DNA of 64,000 bases, taken from positions 91,150 through 155,149 of the forward strand of contig NZ_JARXRN010000029.1 of NCBI RefSeq assembly GCF_029888045.1, written 5' to 3'. A program made the translations under genes and the position numbers. Source of the stretch: Luteimonas rhizosphaericola (lineage in GTDB: Bacteria; Pseudomonadota; Gammaproteobacteria; Xanthomonadales; Xanthomonadaceae). Positions 28,477-36,510 of this stretch are shown here, piece by piece (within the stretch, counting starts at the first letter, position 1; every line of letters starts with the position of its first letter). The notes under the pieces are model-generated. The model saw nothing but the letters and a program-made list of their open reading frames with translations. It did no database searches and had not been told where the DNA came from.

Positions 28477-29214
28477 ATGCTGGAGATGTTGAGCGATCCG
28501 CAGGTCTGGATCCTGCTGTTGACCCTGAGCACGATCGAGGTCGTGCTGGGCATCGACAACCTGGTGTTCATCTCGATCGCGGTCAGCAAGCTGCCGCCCG
28601 AGCGGCGCGAGTTCGCGCGCAAGTTCGGCATCGCGGTGGCGTGCATCACCCGCATCCTGCTGCTGCTCACGCTGGCGTGGCTGGCCAGCCTGACCGCGGA
28701 TCTGTTCGTGGTGCTGGGGCAGGGCATCTCGGTGCGCGACCTGGTGCTGATCCTCGGCGGCGTGTTCCTGCTGGTGAAGGGCATGCTGGAAATCCGCGAG
28801 CTGGTCGGCGGAGCCGACGAGGACGGCAGTCCGGCGGCGAAGGCGGCGGTGTCGTTCGGCGGCGTGATCGCGCAGATCGCTGTGATCGACATCGTGTTCT
28901 CGCTCGATTCGGTGATCGCCGCGGTCGGCATGGCCGGCGAATACGTGCCGGTGATGGTCGCGGCGATCCTGGTCGCGGTGAGCGTGATGCTGCTGGCCGC
29001 GCGGCCGCTGGGCCAGTTCATCGACGCCAACCCGACCGTCAAGATGCTCGCCCTGACCTTCATCGTGCTGATCGGCGCCTACCTGTTGCTGGAAGGCTTC
29101 GACGTGCACGTCGCCAAGGGGTACATCTACGGCTCGATGGGCTTCGCGGTCCTGGTCGAGGTGCTGAATCTGTGGGCGAAGCGCAACGCGCACCGGCGCG
29201 GCGAGAGCTACTGA
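28477..29214 (+). CDS. TerC-family integral membrane protein
   Basis: This 245-residue protein has about seven hydrophobic segments. It carries TerC hallmarks: LSTIEVVLGIDNLVFISIAV near the N-terminus, a mid-protein repeat IAVIDIVFSLDSVIAAVGM, and a YLLLEGFDVHVAKGYIY end. The two acidic residues in the intramembrane EVVLGIDN and FSLDS motifs are conserved and may bind metal. TerC proteins are linked to tellurite resistance and, more recently, to manganese or calcium export that supplies exported enzymes. The ATG at 28477 follows GAACGAGAGG. There are 23 bp to dgkA upstream. Confidence 0.92.
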   Translation: MLEMLSDPQVWILLLTLSTIEVVLGIDNLVFISIAVSKLPPERREFARKFGIAVACITRILLLLTLAWLASLTADLFVVLGQGISVRDLVLILGGVFLLVKGMLEIRELVGGADEDGSPAAKAAVSFGGVIAQIAVIDIVFSLDSVIAAVGMAGEYVPVMVAAILVAVSVMLLAARPLGQFIDANPTVKMLALTFIVLIGAYLLLEGFDVHVAKGYIYGSMGFAVLVEVLNLWAKRNAHRRGESY

Positions 29215-29326
29215 GGCCGGCGCGGCCTCGCGCGACAGGCGGCGCGCGCGGCGGGGACGGCGACCTGCCGACCGCGCGGTACCTCGGGCACAATAGGGCC
29301 CGGGCCGCCCAGGGACACCGCGCTTC

Positions 29327-30229
29327 ATGATCCACCTGCACCAGATCGACCCCATCGCGGTCCAGTTCCCGGCCTTCGAACTGTTCGGGCGCACCTTCCA
29401 GCCCTCGATCCACTGGTACGGGATCATGTACCTGCTGGCGTTCGCCACCGCGTGGTGGCTGGGCCGGCGGCGGGTGGCGGCCGGCCGCCTGCCGGGGGTG
29501 GATGCCAACGCCTTCGGCGACCTGCTGTTCTACGGCATGCTCGGCGTGGTGCTGGGCGGCCGCCTGGGTTACGTGCTGTTCTACGCCTTCCCCGATCTGG
29601 TGCGCGATCCGCTGATGCTGGTGCGGGTGTGGGACGGCGGCATGAGCTTCCACGGCGGGCTGCTGGGCGTGCTGGTGGCCTCGTGGGTCTGGGCGCGGCG
29701 GCATTCGCTGCACTTCTTCGACGTGATGGATTTCGTGGCGCCGCTGGTGCCCGCAGGCCTGGGCTTCGGCCGGCTCGGCAACTACATCGGCGCCGAGCTG
29801 TGGGGCAAGTACACGCAGGCGGGCTGGGGCGTGGTGTTCCCGACCGACCCGCAGTTCGCCGGCTGGAGCGCGGAGCAGCTGCGCACCCAGTTCGAGGCGG
29901 GCGCGCTGGATGCGTTCGCGCGCCATCCCTCGCAGCTCTACCAGGCCTTCCTGGAGGGTCTGGTGATGTTCGTCGCGCTGTGGTGGTTCTCGTCCCGGCC
30001 GCGGCCGCGCTACGCGGTGAGCGGGCTGTTCGCGCTGCTCTACGGCGTGTTTCGCTTCCAGGTCGAATTCGTGCGCGTGCCGGACGCGGAGATCGGCTAC
30101 CTCGCCTTCGGCTGGCTCACGATGGGCCAGCTGCTGTCGCTGCCGCTGGTGGCGCTGGGCCTGTTCTGGCTGTGGAAATCGCACCGTTCGCCGACCCTTC
30201 GGCCCGCCGTGGAAGGAGGCGGGGCATGA
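29327..30229 (+). CDS. lgt: prolipoprotein diacylglyceryl transferase
   Basis: This 300-residue inner-membrane enzyme transfers diacylglycerol from phosphatidylglycerol to the lipobox Cys of prolipoproteins. The Lgt signature is [15 protein letters not shown], with the essential His motif [13 protein letters not shown]. Seven hydrophobic segments are visible. The Arg-rich [16 protein letters not shown] is near the C-terminus. The stop overlaps the thyA start (ATGA); lgt-thyA is a widely conserved pair. It is preceded by a 112-bp gap after the TerC gene. Confidence 0.96.
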   Translation: MIHLHQIDPIAVQFPAFELFGRTFQPSIHWYGIMYLLAFATAWWLGRRRVAAGRLPGVDANAFGDLLFYGMLGVVLGGRLGYVLFYAFPDLVRDPLMLVRVWDGGMSFHGGLLGVLVASWVWARRHSLHFFDVMDFVAPLVPAGLGFGRLGNYIGAELWGKYTQAGWGVVFPTDPQFAGWSAEQLRTQFEAGALDAFARHPSQLYQAFLEGLVMFVALWWFSSRPRPRYAVSGLFALLYGVFRFQVEFVRVPDAEIGYLAFGWLTMGQLLSLPLVALGLFWLWKSHRSPTLRPAVEGGGA

Positions 30230-31020
30230 AGCAGTACCTGAACCTGCTGCGCCACGTGCTCGAGCACGGCGCGGAGAAGTCCGACCGCACCGGCACCGGC
30301 ACCCGCAGCGTGTTCGGCTGGCAGATGCGCTTCGACCTGGCCGAAGGCTTCCCGCTGGTCACCACCAAGAAGCTGCACCTGCGCTCGATCATCCACGAGC
30401 TGCTGTGGTTCCTGAAGGGCGAGACCAACATCGCCTACCTCAAGGCCCACAAGGTCGGGATCTGGGACGAATGGGCGGACGCACACGGCGAGCTCGGCCC
30501 CGTCTACGGCAAGCAGTGGCGCAGCTGGGAGGGCGCCGACGGCCGCACCATCGACCAGATGCAGTGGCTGGTGGACGAGATCAGGCGCAATCCCGACTCG
30601 CGCCGGCTGGTGGTCAGCGCGTGGAACGTGGCCGAACTGCCGAAGATGGCGCTGATGCCGTGCCACACGCTGTTCCAGTTCTACGTGGTGGACGGCCGGC
30701 TCAGCTGCCAGCTCTACCAGCGCAGCGGCGACATCTTCCTCGGCGTGCCGTTCAACATCGCCAGCTACGCGCTGCTCACCCACATGGTGGCGCAGGCGAC
30801 CGGCCTGGGCGTGGGCGATTTCGTGCACACCCTGGGCGATGCGCACCTGTATTCGAACCACTACGACCAGGCGCGCGAACAGCTCGCGCGCGCGCCGAGA
30901 CCCCTGCCGACCCTGCGCCTGAATCCCGCGGTGACCGACCTGTTCGGCTTCACCTACGACGACATCGAGATCCTCGGCTACGACCCGCACCCGGCAATCA
31001 AGGCGCCGGTGGCGGTCTAG
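30226..31020 (+). CDS. thyA: thymidylate synthase
   Basis: This 264-residue enzyme, the same length as E. coli ThyA, methylates dUMP to dTMP using methylenetetrahydrofolate. The catalytic Cys is residue 146 in [14 protein letters not shown], and the folate and dUMP sites are recognisable in [34 protein letters not shown] and HLYSNHYDQ. It is coupled to lgt by an ATGA overlap. It lies 3 bp before folA, which regenerates the dihydrofolate that thyA produces. Confidence 0.98.
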   Translation: MKQYLNLLRHVLEHGAEKSDRTGTGTRSVFGWQMRFDLAEGFPLVTTKKLHLRSIIHELLWFLKGETNIAYLKAHKVGIWDEWADAHGELGPVYGKQWRSWEGADGRTIDQMQWLVDEIRRNPDSRRLVVSAWNVAELPKMALMPCHTLFQFYVVDGRLSCQLYQRSGDIFLGVPFNIASYALLTHMVAQATGLGVGDFVHTLGDAHLYSNHYDQAREQLARAPRPLPTLRLNPAVTDLFGFTYDDIEILGYDPHPAIKAPVAV

Positions 31021-31023
31021 CGT

Positions 31024-31536
31024 ATGCCGACGATCAGCCTGGTCGTCGCCTACGACCGCCGCCGCGCGATCGGCAAGGACAATGCGCTGCCCTGGCACCT
31101 GCCCGACGACTTGAAGCGCTTCAAGGCGCTGACGCTGGGCAAGCCGGTGCTGATGGGGCGCAAGACCGCCGAAGCGATCGGTCGCGCGCTGCCGGGGCGC
31201 CTGAATCTGGTGATGACGCGCAGCGGTCGGACCCCGTTCGCGGACATGCGGGCCGTGGGTTCGCTCGACGACGCGCTGCGTGCGGCGGGCGATGCGGGTG
31301 CCGGCGAACTGTGCGTGATCGGCGGTGCGGAGATCTACGCGCTGGCACTGCCGCATGCGCAGGTGCTGCATGCGACCGAGGTGGAGACCGAGGTGGACGG
31401 CGCCGACGCGTTCTTCCCCGCGCTCGACGGCGCATGGCAGGAGGCGGCGCGCCAGCCGCACCCGACGGATGCACGCCACGCGTACGCGTTCGAGTTCATC
31501 GATCTGCGGCGCGAGGCGCCGGACGCCACGTCGTAG
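31024..31536 (+). CDS. folA: dihydrofolate reductase
   Basis: This 170-residue enzyme reduces dihydrofolate with NADPH, closing the thymidylate cycle with the adjacent thyA. Motifs are SLVVAYDRRRAIGKDNALPW, HLPDDLKRFKALTLGKPVLMGRKT (quoted in part: LPDDLKRFKALTLGKPVLMG), NLVMTRSG, CVIGGAEIYALAL and the acidic active-site Asp near residue 27. It is convergent with apaH across 19 bp. Confidence 0.97.
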   Translation: MPTISLVVAYDRRRAIGKDNALPWHLPDDLKRFKALTLGKPVLMGRKTAEAIGRALPGRLNLVMTRSGRTPFADMRAVGSLDDALRAAGDAGAGELCVIGGAEIYALALPHAQVLHATEVETEVDGADAFFPALDGAWQEAARQPHPTDARHAYAFEFIDLRREAPDATS

Positions 31537-31555
31537 CCGTCGCCTCCGGCGGCGT

Positions 31556-32392
31556 TCAGCCCGGCTGGCCGCCGACGTCCCGCCCCGGCACCTGCACCAC
31601 CTGCAGGTCCTCGCTGTCGAGCCGCAGCGCGGTGAGCTTGCCACCCCAGACCGCGCCGGTATCCAGCGCATGCACGCCGTGGCCGATGAACAGCCCCAGC
31701 GTGGACCAGTGCCCGCAGGCGATCTTCAGGTCCCGTTGCGCCCGCCCGGGCACCTCGTACCAGGGGTAGAGGCCGGGTGCCTGGGTACCGGGCGCGCCCT
31801 TTTCCTCGAATGCGATCCGCCCGCGCGGCGAGCAGTAGCGCATGCGGGTGAAGACGTTGATGATCGCGCGGTCGCGCTCCGGCCCGGTCAGGCGCGGCGA
31901 CCAGGCGGGGCGGTCGCCGTACATGTTCTTCAGCAGTTTCCGCGCGCCGCTGCCCGCGAGCTTTCGCTCGACCTCGCGCGCATGCTGCTCAGCCAGGGCG
32001 ACGGTCCATTTCGGCGCGAGGCCGGCGTGCACCATCATCCAGCCCAGCGCGCGGTCCACGTGCACCAGCGGCTGCGTGCGCAGCCAGTCCAGCAGCTCGA
32101 CCCGGTCCTCGGCGAACAGCACGCCCTGCAGGTCGGGATTGACCTTGCGCTGCTCGGGTTCGCTGCGCTGCGCGATCGCCAGCAGCGACAGGTCGTGGTT
32201 GCCGAGCACGGTCACGGCGCTGGCGCGCAGCGAATGCACCAGGCGCAGCGTCTGGATCGACTCGCCGCCGCGGTTGACCAGGTCGCCGCAGAACCAGAGG
32301 CGGTCGCGCGCCGGATCGAACCGGAGCTTGTCCAGCAGGCGTTGGGTGGGGCCGTAGCAGCCCTGCAGGTCTCCGATCGCCCAGACGGCCAT
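31556..32392 (-). CDS. apaH: bis(5'-nucleosyl)-tetraphosphatase, symmetrical
   Basis: This 278-residue metallophosphatase cleaves Ap4A to two ADP; it can also remove Np4 caps from RNA in E. coli. The PPP-family metal motifs are WAIGDLQGC, FCGDLVNRGGES and VTVLGNHDLSLLA. ApaH-specific blocks are VHVDRALGWMMVHAGLAPKW and CGHWSTLGLFIGHGVHALDTG. It lies 13 bp downstream of apaG, in the same order as E. coli rsmA-apaG-apaH. Confidence 0.97.
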   Translation of the reverse strand: MAVWAIGDLQGCYGPTQRLLDKLRFDPARDRLWFCGDLVNRGGESIQTLRLVHSLRASAVTVLGNHDLSLLAIAQRSEPEQRKVNPDLQGVLFAEDRVELLDWLRTQPLVHVDRALGWMMVHAGLAPKWTVALAEQHAREVERKLAGSGARKLLKNMYGDRPAWSPRLTGPERDRAIINVFTRMRYCSPRGRIAFEEKGAPGTQAPGLYPWYEVPGRAQRDLKIACGHWSTLGLFIGHGVHALDTGAVWGGKLTALRLDSEDLQVVQVPGRDVGGQPG

Positions 32393-32405
32393 GCGCTCCC
32401 GTCCC

Positions 32406-32789
32406 TCAGTGCAGCGTGCGCGGCACGGCGAGGGTGAACGGCGGGATCGGCGCGTCGAAGCGGGTGCCGTCGTCGCCGACCATGTCGTAGCGGCCTTCCA
32501 TGGTGCCAACGGAGGTCGGCAGGGTGGCGCCGGAGGTGTAGGTGAACTGCTCGCCCGGCTCCAGCCGCGGCTGCTCCCCGACGACGCCGTCGCCGTGCAC
32601 CTCCTCGATGCGGCCGTTGGCGTCGGTGATCAGCCAGTGGCGGCCGACCAGCTGCGCCGGCAGCCGCCCGAGGTTGCGGATGCGGATGGTGTAGGCGAAG
32701 ACGTAGCGGTCGTCGTCGGGCGCGGATTCCTCGTCGAGGAACTGGGTCGCGATCTGGATCTCCAGGCTGTAATCGGCCGTCTCGTTCAT
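32406..32789 (-). CDS. apaG: ApaG protein
   Basis: This 127-residue single-domain protein has a fibronectin-III-like fold. Conserved features are [30 protein letters not shown], the GxGVVGEQPxLEPGE-type turn, [18 protein letters not shown] and [14 protein letters not shown]. It is conserved upstream of apaH; it can bind nucleotides but its function is unsettled. The gap of 119 bp to rsmA upstream holds no gene. Confidence 0.95.
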   Translation of the reverse strand: MNETADYSLEIQIATQFLDEESAPDDDRYVFAYTIRIRNLGRLPAQLVGRHWLITDANGRIEEVHGDGVVGEQPRLEPGEQFTYTSGATLPTSVGTMEGRYDMVGDDGTRFDAPIPPFTLAVPRTLH

Positions 32790-32908
32790 AAGTGCAGTGT
32801 ATGCGCTGGGCCGTGAACGATGCGGCGTTGAACGCCGCGATTCCGCGGTTGCGCGCGGCTGGATGCCCGGCGACGGAGCGGCGGTGGCGGACCCGGGCGG
32901 GGGCGTGT

Positions 32909-33700
32909 CTAGGCCGTGGGCGGAGGCTGGTTGGACAGGCGGACGAAGTCGGCCACCGGCAGCTGTTCCGCACGCGCCTGCGGGTCGATGCCGGCCGCGC
33001 GCAGGGTGGTTTCGTCGCACAGGCGGGACAGCGCGTTGCGCAGCGTCTTGCGGCGCTGGCCGAAGGCGTCGCGGACCAGCGCCGCGAAGCGCGCCGGATC
33101 GGCGATCCCCACACTCGCGGGCGGGCGCGGCACCAGCCTGACCACGGCCGAATCGACCTTCGGCGGCGGGCGGAACGCGCCGGGCCCCACCGTGAACAGC
33201 GCGGTCACCTCGCACCAGGCCTGCAGCATCACGCTCAGGCGCCCGTAGACCTTGCTCCCGGGGGGGGCGGCCATGCGCTCGACCACTTCCTTCTGCAACA
33301 TGAAATGCATGTCCTGCACCACGGCGGCGTGGTCCAGCGCGTGGAACAGGATCGGCGAGGACAGGTTGTAGGGCAGGTTGCCGACCAGCCGGATCGGCGC
33401 GCCGCCGGCCAGCGCGGTGAAGTCGACGTCGAGCACGTTGGCGTGCACCAGGGTCAGGGTGCCGTGCGCGCGGGCGGCTTCGGTGAGCGGGGCCAGCAGG
33501 TCGCGGTCGAACTCGATCGCGGTCAGGCGGCCGTGGCGCTGCAGCAGCGGAAAGGTCATCGCGCCCTGGCCCGGGCCGATCTCGACCAGATGGTCGCCGG
33601 GCTTGGGATCGACCGCCAGCAGGATGCGCTCGACCACGCCGCGCTCGTGCAGGAAATGCTGCCCGAGCGACTTCTTCGCCGGCTGGCTGAAGCCGCTCAC
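32909..33700 (-). CDS. rsmA: 16S rRNA dimethyladenosine transferase (KsgA/RsmA)
   Basis: This 263-residue SAM-dependent enzyme dimethylates two adjacent adenines near the 3' end of 16S rRNA. Motifs are [19 protein letters not shown], the SAM loop [15 protein letters not shown], the catalytic [13 protein letters not shown], and [14 protein letters not shown]. The start is GTG at 33700, which overlaps the csaA-like stop (GTGA) and aligns with the family N-terminus. The apaG-apaH genes follow as in E. coli. Confidence 0.96.
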   Translation of the reverse strand: MSGFSQPAKKSLGQHFLHERGVVERILLAVDPKPGDHLVEIGPGQGAMTFPLLQRHGRLTAIEFDRDLLAPLTEAARAHGTLTLVHANVLDVDFTALAGGAPIRLVGNLPYNLSSPILFHALDHAAVVQDMHFMLQKEVVERMAAPPGSKVYGRLSVMLQAWCEVTALFTVGPGAFRPPPKVDSAVVRLVPRPPASVGIADPARFAALVRDAFGQRRKTLRNALSRLCDETTLRAAGIDPQARAEQLPVADFVRLSNQPPPTA

Positions 33701-34035
33701 AGCAGGCGCGTCCCGGGCGGAACGTCCCGGTCGGGCACGCACAGCGCAACCCGGCCCTGTTCGTCGTGGAAGCCGGTGACCAGGCATTCGGAGCGCATCG
33801 GGCCGATCTGCCTGGGAGGAAAGTTGACCACGCCCACGACCAGCCGCCCGACCAGTTCGTCCGGTGTGTAGAGCGCGGTGATCTGCGCGCTGGACCTGCG
33901 CACGCCGATCCCGGGACCGAAATCGACCTCCAGCACGTAGGCCGGCTTGCGCGCCTCGGGAAACGCGCGCGCAGCGAGCACCCGGCCGACGCGCAGCTCG
34001 ACCTTCATGAAATCGTCCCAGTCGATGGTCTGCAT
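33697..34035 (-). CDS. csaA: CsaA-like tRNA-binding / chaperone protein
   Basis: This 112-residue protein consists of one OB-fold tRNA-binding domain. It has [21 protein letters not shown] at the N-terminus, [20 protein letters not shown], the [24 protein letters not shown] core and a [10 protein letters not shown] end. These match CsaA, a dimeric protein described as a secretion chaperone in Bacillus and as a tRNA-binding protein by fold. It is inserted between pdxA and rsmA and its stop overlaps rsmA, so the two are translationally coupled. The 173 bp between it and pdxA hold no gene. Confidence 0.88.
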   Translation of the reverse strand: MQTIDWDDFMKVELRVGRVLAARAFPEARKPAYVLEVDFGPGIGVRRSSAQITALYTPDELVGRLVVGVVNFPPRQIGPMRSECLVTGFHDEQGRVALCVPDRDVPPGTRLL

Positions 34036-34208
34036 GGATGGCGGTCGCGGGCTGAAGTCCGGGAAGCCTAACCGGTTGTCGCCGGCAACGCGCGCCGCGC
34101 GCCGGTCACCCCGAGTGGCCGGTCAGCCGACGTCATGCGCGTACCCCGGGGATGATGCGGAGCGGGGCGGTGTACGCGCGTGGCCGAGGCCTCCGCGCGG
34201 CGCCGCGC

Positions 34209-35186
34209 TCACGCCTCGCGCCTGCGGCCCGCCAGCCGCGTGCAGGTGTCGATCGCGGCGAACAGGCTGGACGGATCGGCGCGTCCGGTCCCGGCGAGGT
34301 CGAACGCGGTGCCGTGGTCCACCGCCACCCGCGGGTAGGGCAGTCCGAGGGTCAGGTTCACGGCGTGCTCGAAACCGCTGTACTTGAGCACCGGCAGGCC
34401 CTGGTCGTGATACATCGCGAGCACGGCGTCGAAGCCGCGCAGCTTCGAAGGCAGGAACGCGGTGTCGGCAGGCAGCGGGCCGGGCAGGTCGAAGCCCTCG
34501 GCCCGCAGGCGCGCGAGTACCGGCTCGATCACCTCCAGTTCCTCGCGGCCCAGATGGCCGCACTCGCCGGCATGCGGGTTCAGGCCGAGCACCGCGATGC
34601 GCGGCTCGGCGATGCCGAAGTCCGTGCGCATCGCCGCATGCACGATCCGCAGCACGCGCTCCAGCAGCGCCGGGGTGATCGCGTCGGCCACCTCGCGCAG
34701 CGGAAGATGGGTGGTCGCCAACGCGACGCGGACGATGTCGTTGGCGAGCATCATCACCACCTCGCGCCCGGCGTGCTGCGCGAGCAGTTCGGTGGTGCCG
34801 GTGTAGGCGATGCCGCCGAGGTTGATGGTGGCCTTGTGCACCGGCCCGGTCACCAGGCCGTCGCAGTCGCCCGCTTGGCAGGCGTCGGCGGCGCGCGTCA
34901 GCGCCTCGACGACCGTGACCGCATTGCGCGGATCCGGAGCGCCGGGAGCGCAGGCTGCCGGGTGGGGAATCTCTACCAGCGGCAGCTGTCCGGGCCGTGC
35001 ACCGGCGGGGTCGGGCGGCAGCAGCTGGAGGGGCAGGCCGAGCCTGCGCGCCGCATTCACCAGCGATGCCGCATCGCCGTAGGCGACAAGCCCTGCATTC
35101 CAGGCGCGCTGCGCGGCACGGACGCACAGTTCCGGGCCCACGCCGGCCGGCTCGCCCGGGACCAGCGCCAGGCGCGGGAGCGCCAT
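34209..35186 (-). CDS. pdxA: 4-hydroxythreonine-4-phosphate dehydrogenase PdxA
   Basis: This 325-residue NAD-dependent enzyme of the DXP-dependent vitamin B6 pathway oxidises 4-phosphohydroxy-L-threonine. Motifs are LVPGEPAGVGPELC, the metal-His region LVTGPVHKATINLGG, LGLNPHAGECGHLG and LAMYHDQGLPVLKY. The three metal-binding His residues are in these blocks. The surA stop lies 1 bp upstream of its start; surA-pdxA-rsmA is the common enterobacterial order, here with csaA between pdxA and rsmA. Confidence 0.97.
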   Translation of the reverse strand: MALPRLALVPGEPAGVGPELCVRAAQRAWNAGLVAYGDAASLVNAARRLGLPLQLLPPDPAGARPGQLPLVEIPHPAACAPGAPDPRNAVTVVEALTRAADACQAGDCDGLVTGPVHKATINLGGIAYTGTTELLAQHAGREVVMMLANDIVRVALATTHLPLREVADAITPALLERVLRIVHAAMRTDFGIAEPRIAVLGLNPHAGECGHLGREELEVIEPVLARLRAEGFDLPGPLPADTAFLPSKLRGFDAVLAMYHDQGLPVLKYSGFEHAVNLTLGLPYPRVAVDHGTAFDLAGTGRADPSSLFAAIDTCTRLAGRRREA

Positions 35187-35187
35187 G

Positions 35188-36510
35188 TCAGCCGCCGCTG
35201 GCGGGCTGCTGCTGGGCCGCGTCGCCGGCGCGGATGTCGACGTAGGCCTCGCCGCGCATCTCGCGCACGTAGCGGTCCCACTCGTCCTCGAGCTTGCGCT
35301 GGCCGATTGCCTCGCGCACCTGGGCGCGGCGGTTCTCGTCGTCGACGCTGGTCTGGCGCTCGCCGACGCGCTGCACGATGTGCCAGCCGGCCTGGGTCTT
35401 GAACGGCGCCGAGACCTGGCCGTCCTGCAGCGCCGCGACCTGGCCGCCGAACTCGGGTCCGAACTCGTCCTGGGTGAACCAGCCCAGGTCGCCGCCGTCC
35501 GGCTTGCTGACCGTGTCGTCCGAACTTTCGCGGGCGACTTCCTCGAAGTCGGCGCCGCCGGCGATCCGTGCGCGCAGGGTGTCGATCCGCGCCTTGGCCT
35601 CGGCATCGCCGCCCGCGCCTTCGGCCGGGCGCACCAGGATGTGGCGCGCGTTGAACTGGGTGACCGTCGCGCCACCGCCGGCCTGCGCGCCTTCGCGCGT
35701 GTCGACCAGCTGCAGCAGCTGGAAGCCGCTGGGACCGCGGATCGGACCGATCACGTCGCCCTTGGACATGCTGCGGATGGCGTTGCCGAACGCGGCCGGG
35801 ATCTCGTCCAGGCTGCGCCAGCCGAGGCTGCCGCCCTCGAGCGCATTGGGGCTGTCGGAATAGCGCACCGCGGCGGCGGCGAAGTCCATCTCGTTGCGGT
35901 CGAGCAGGGCCTTGATGCCGTCGATCTTCTGCTGGCCGGTGGCGATCTGCTCCGGCGTCGCGCCCTCGGGCAGCGCCACCAGGATGTGCGCCAGGCTGTA
36001 CTGCACGTTGCCGGCCTGCGCGGCCATCGCCGCGTCCACCTCGGCGTCGCTGACGCTGATGCGGCTCTGCGCGAAGCGCTGGCGCATGCGCTGGATCACG
36101 ATCTCGTCGCGCAGCGAGCTGCGGAAGTCGTCCATCGACATGCCGTCCGCCGCGAGCTGCTGGCGCAGCTGGTCAGGCGAGAGGTTGTTCTGCTGGGCGA
36201 TGTTGTTGATCGCGTTGTCGACCTCCGCGTCGCCAACGCGCACACCGGTCTCGGCCGCGCGCGCGGTCTGCAGCTTGACCAGGACCAGGCGCTCGAGCAC
36301 CTGGCGTTCGAGCACCGGGCGCGGCGGCAGCTGGTTCTGGCGATCGGCGTACTGGGCGACGATGTTGGCGACGGCGCGATCGAGCTCACTCTGCAGGATC
36401 ACGTCCTCGTCCACCACCGCGGCGATGCGTTCCAGCGGCTGGGTCTGTTGCGCGTGGGCGGAGGCCGCGAACAGCAGGGCGGCGCACAGGGATGCGAGGC
36501 GGGTCTTCAT
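35188..36510 (-). CDS. surA: periplasmic chaperone and peptidyl-prolyl isomerase SurA
   Basis: The protein has 440 residues with a signal peptide (about residues 1-20, ending AASAHA). A SurA N-terminal chaperone domain follows (LERIAAVVDEDVILQSELD). Two parvulin domains are visible, around NVQYSLAHILVALPEG and FNARHILVRPAEG, each with the SLGWRSLDEIPAAFG or DLGWFTQDEFGPEFG signature. SurA escorts outer-membrane proteins such as LptD to the BAM complex. It is translationally coupled to lptD (ATGA), placing chaperone and client in one operon. Confidence 0.97.
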   Translation of the reverse strand: MKTRLASLCAALLFAASAHAQQTQPLERIAAVVDEDVILQSELDRAVANIVAQYADRQNQLPPRPVLERQVLERLVLVKLQTARAAETGVRVGDAEVDNAINNIAQQNNLSPDQLRQQLAADGMSMDDFRSSLRDEIVIQRMRQRFAQSRISVSDAEVDAAMAAQAGNVQYSLAHILVALPEGATPEQIATGQQKIDGIKALLDRNEMDFAAAAVRYSDSPNALEGGSLGWRSLDEIPAAFGNAIRSMSKGDVIGPIRGPSGFQLLQLVDTREGAQAGGGATVTQFNARHILVRPAEGAGGDAEAKARIDTLRARIAGGADFEEVARESSDDTVSKPDGGDLGWFTQDEFGPEFGGQVAALQDGQVSAPFKTQAGWHIVQRVGERQTSVDDENRRAQVREAIGQRKLEDEWDRYVREMRGEAYVDIRAGDAAQQQPASGG

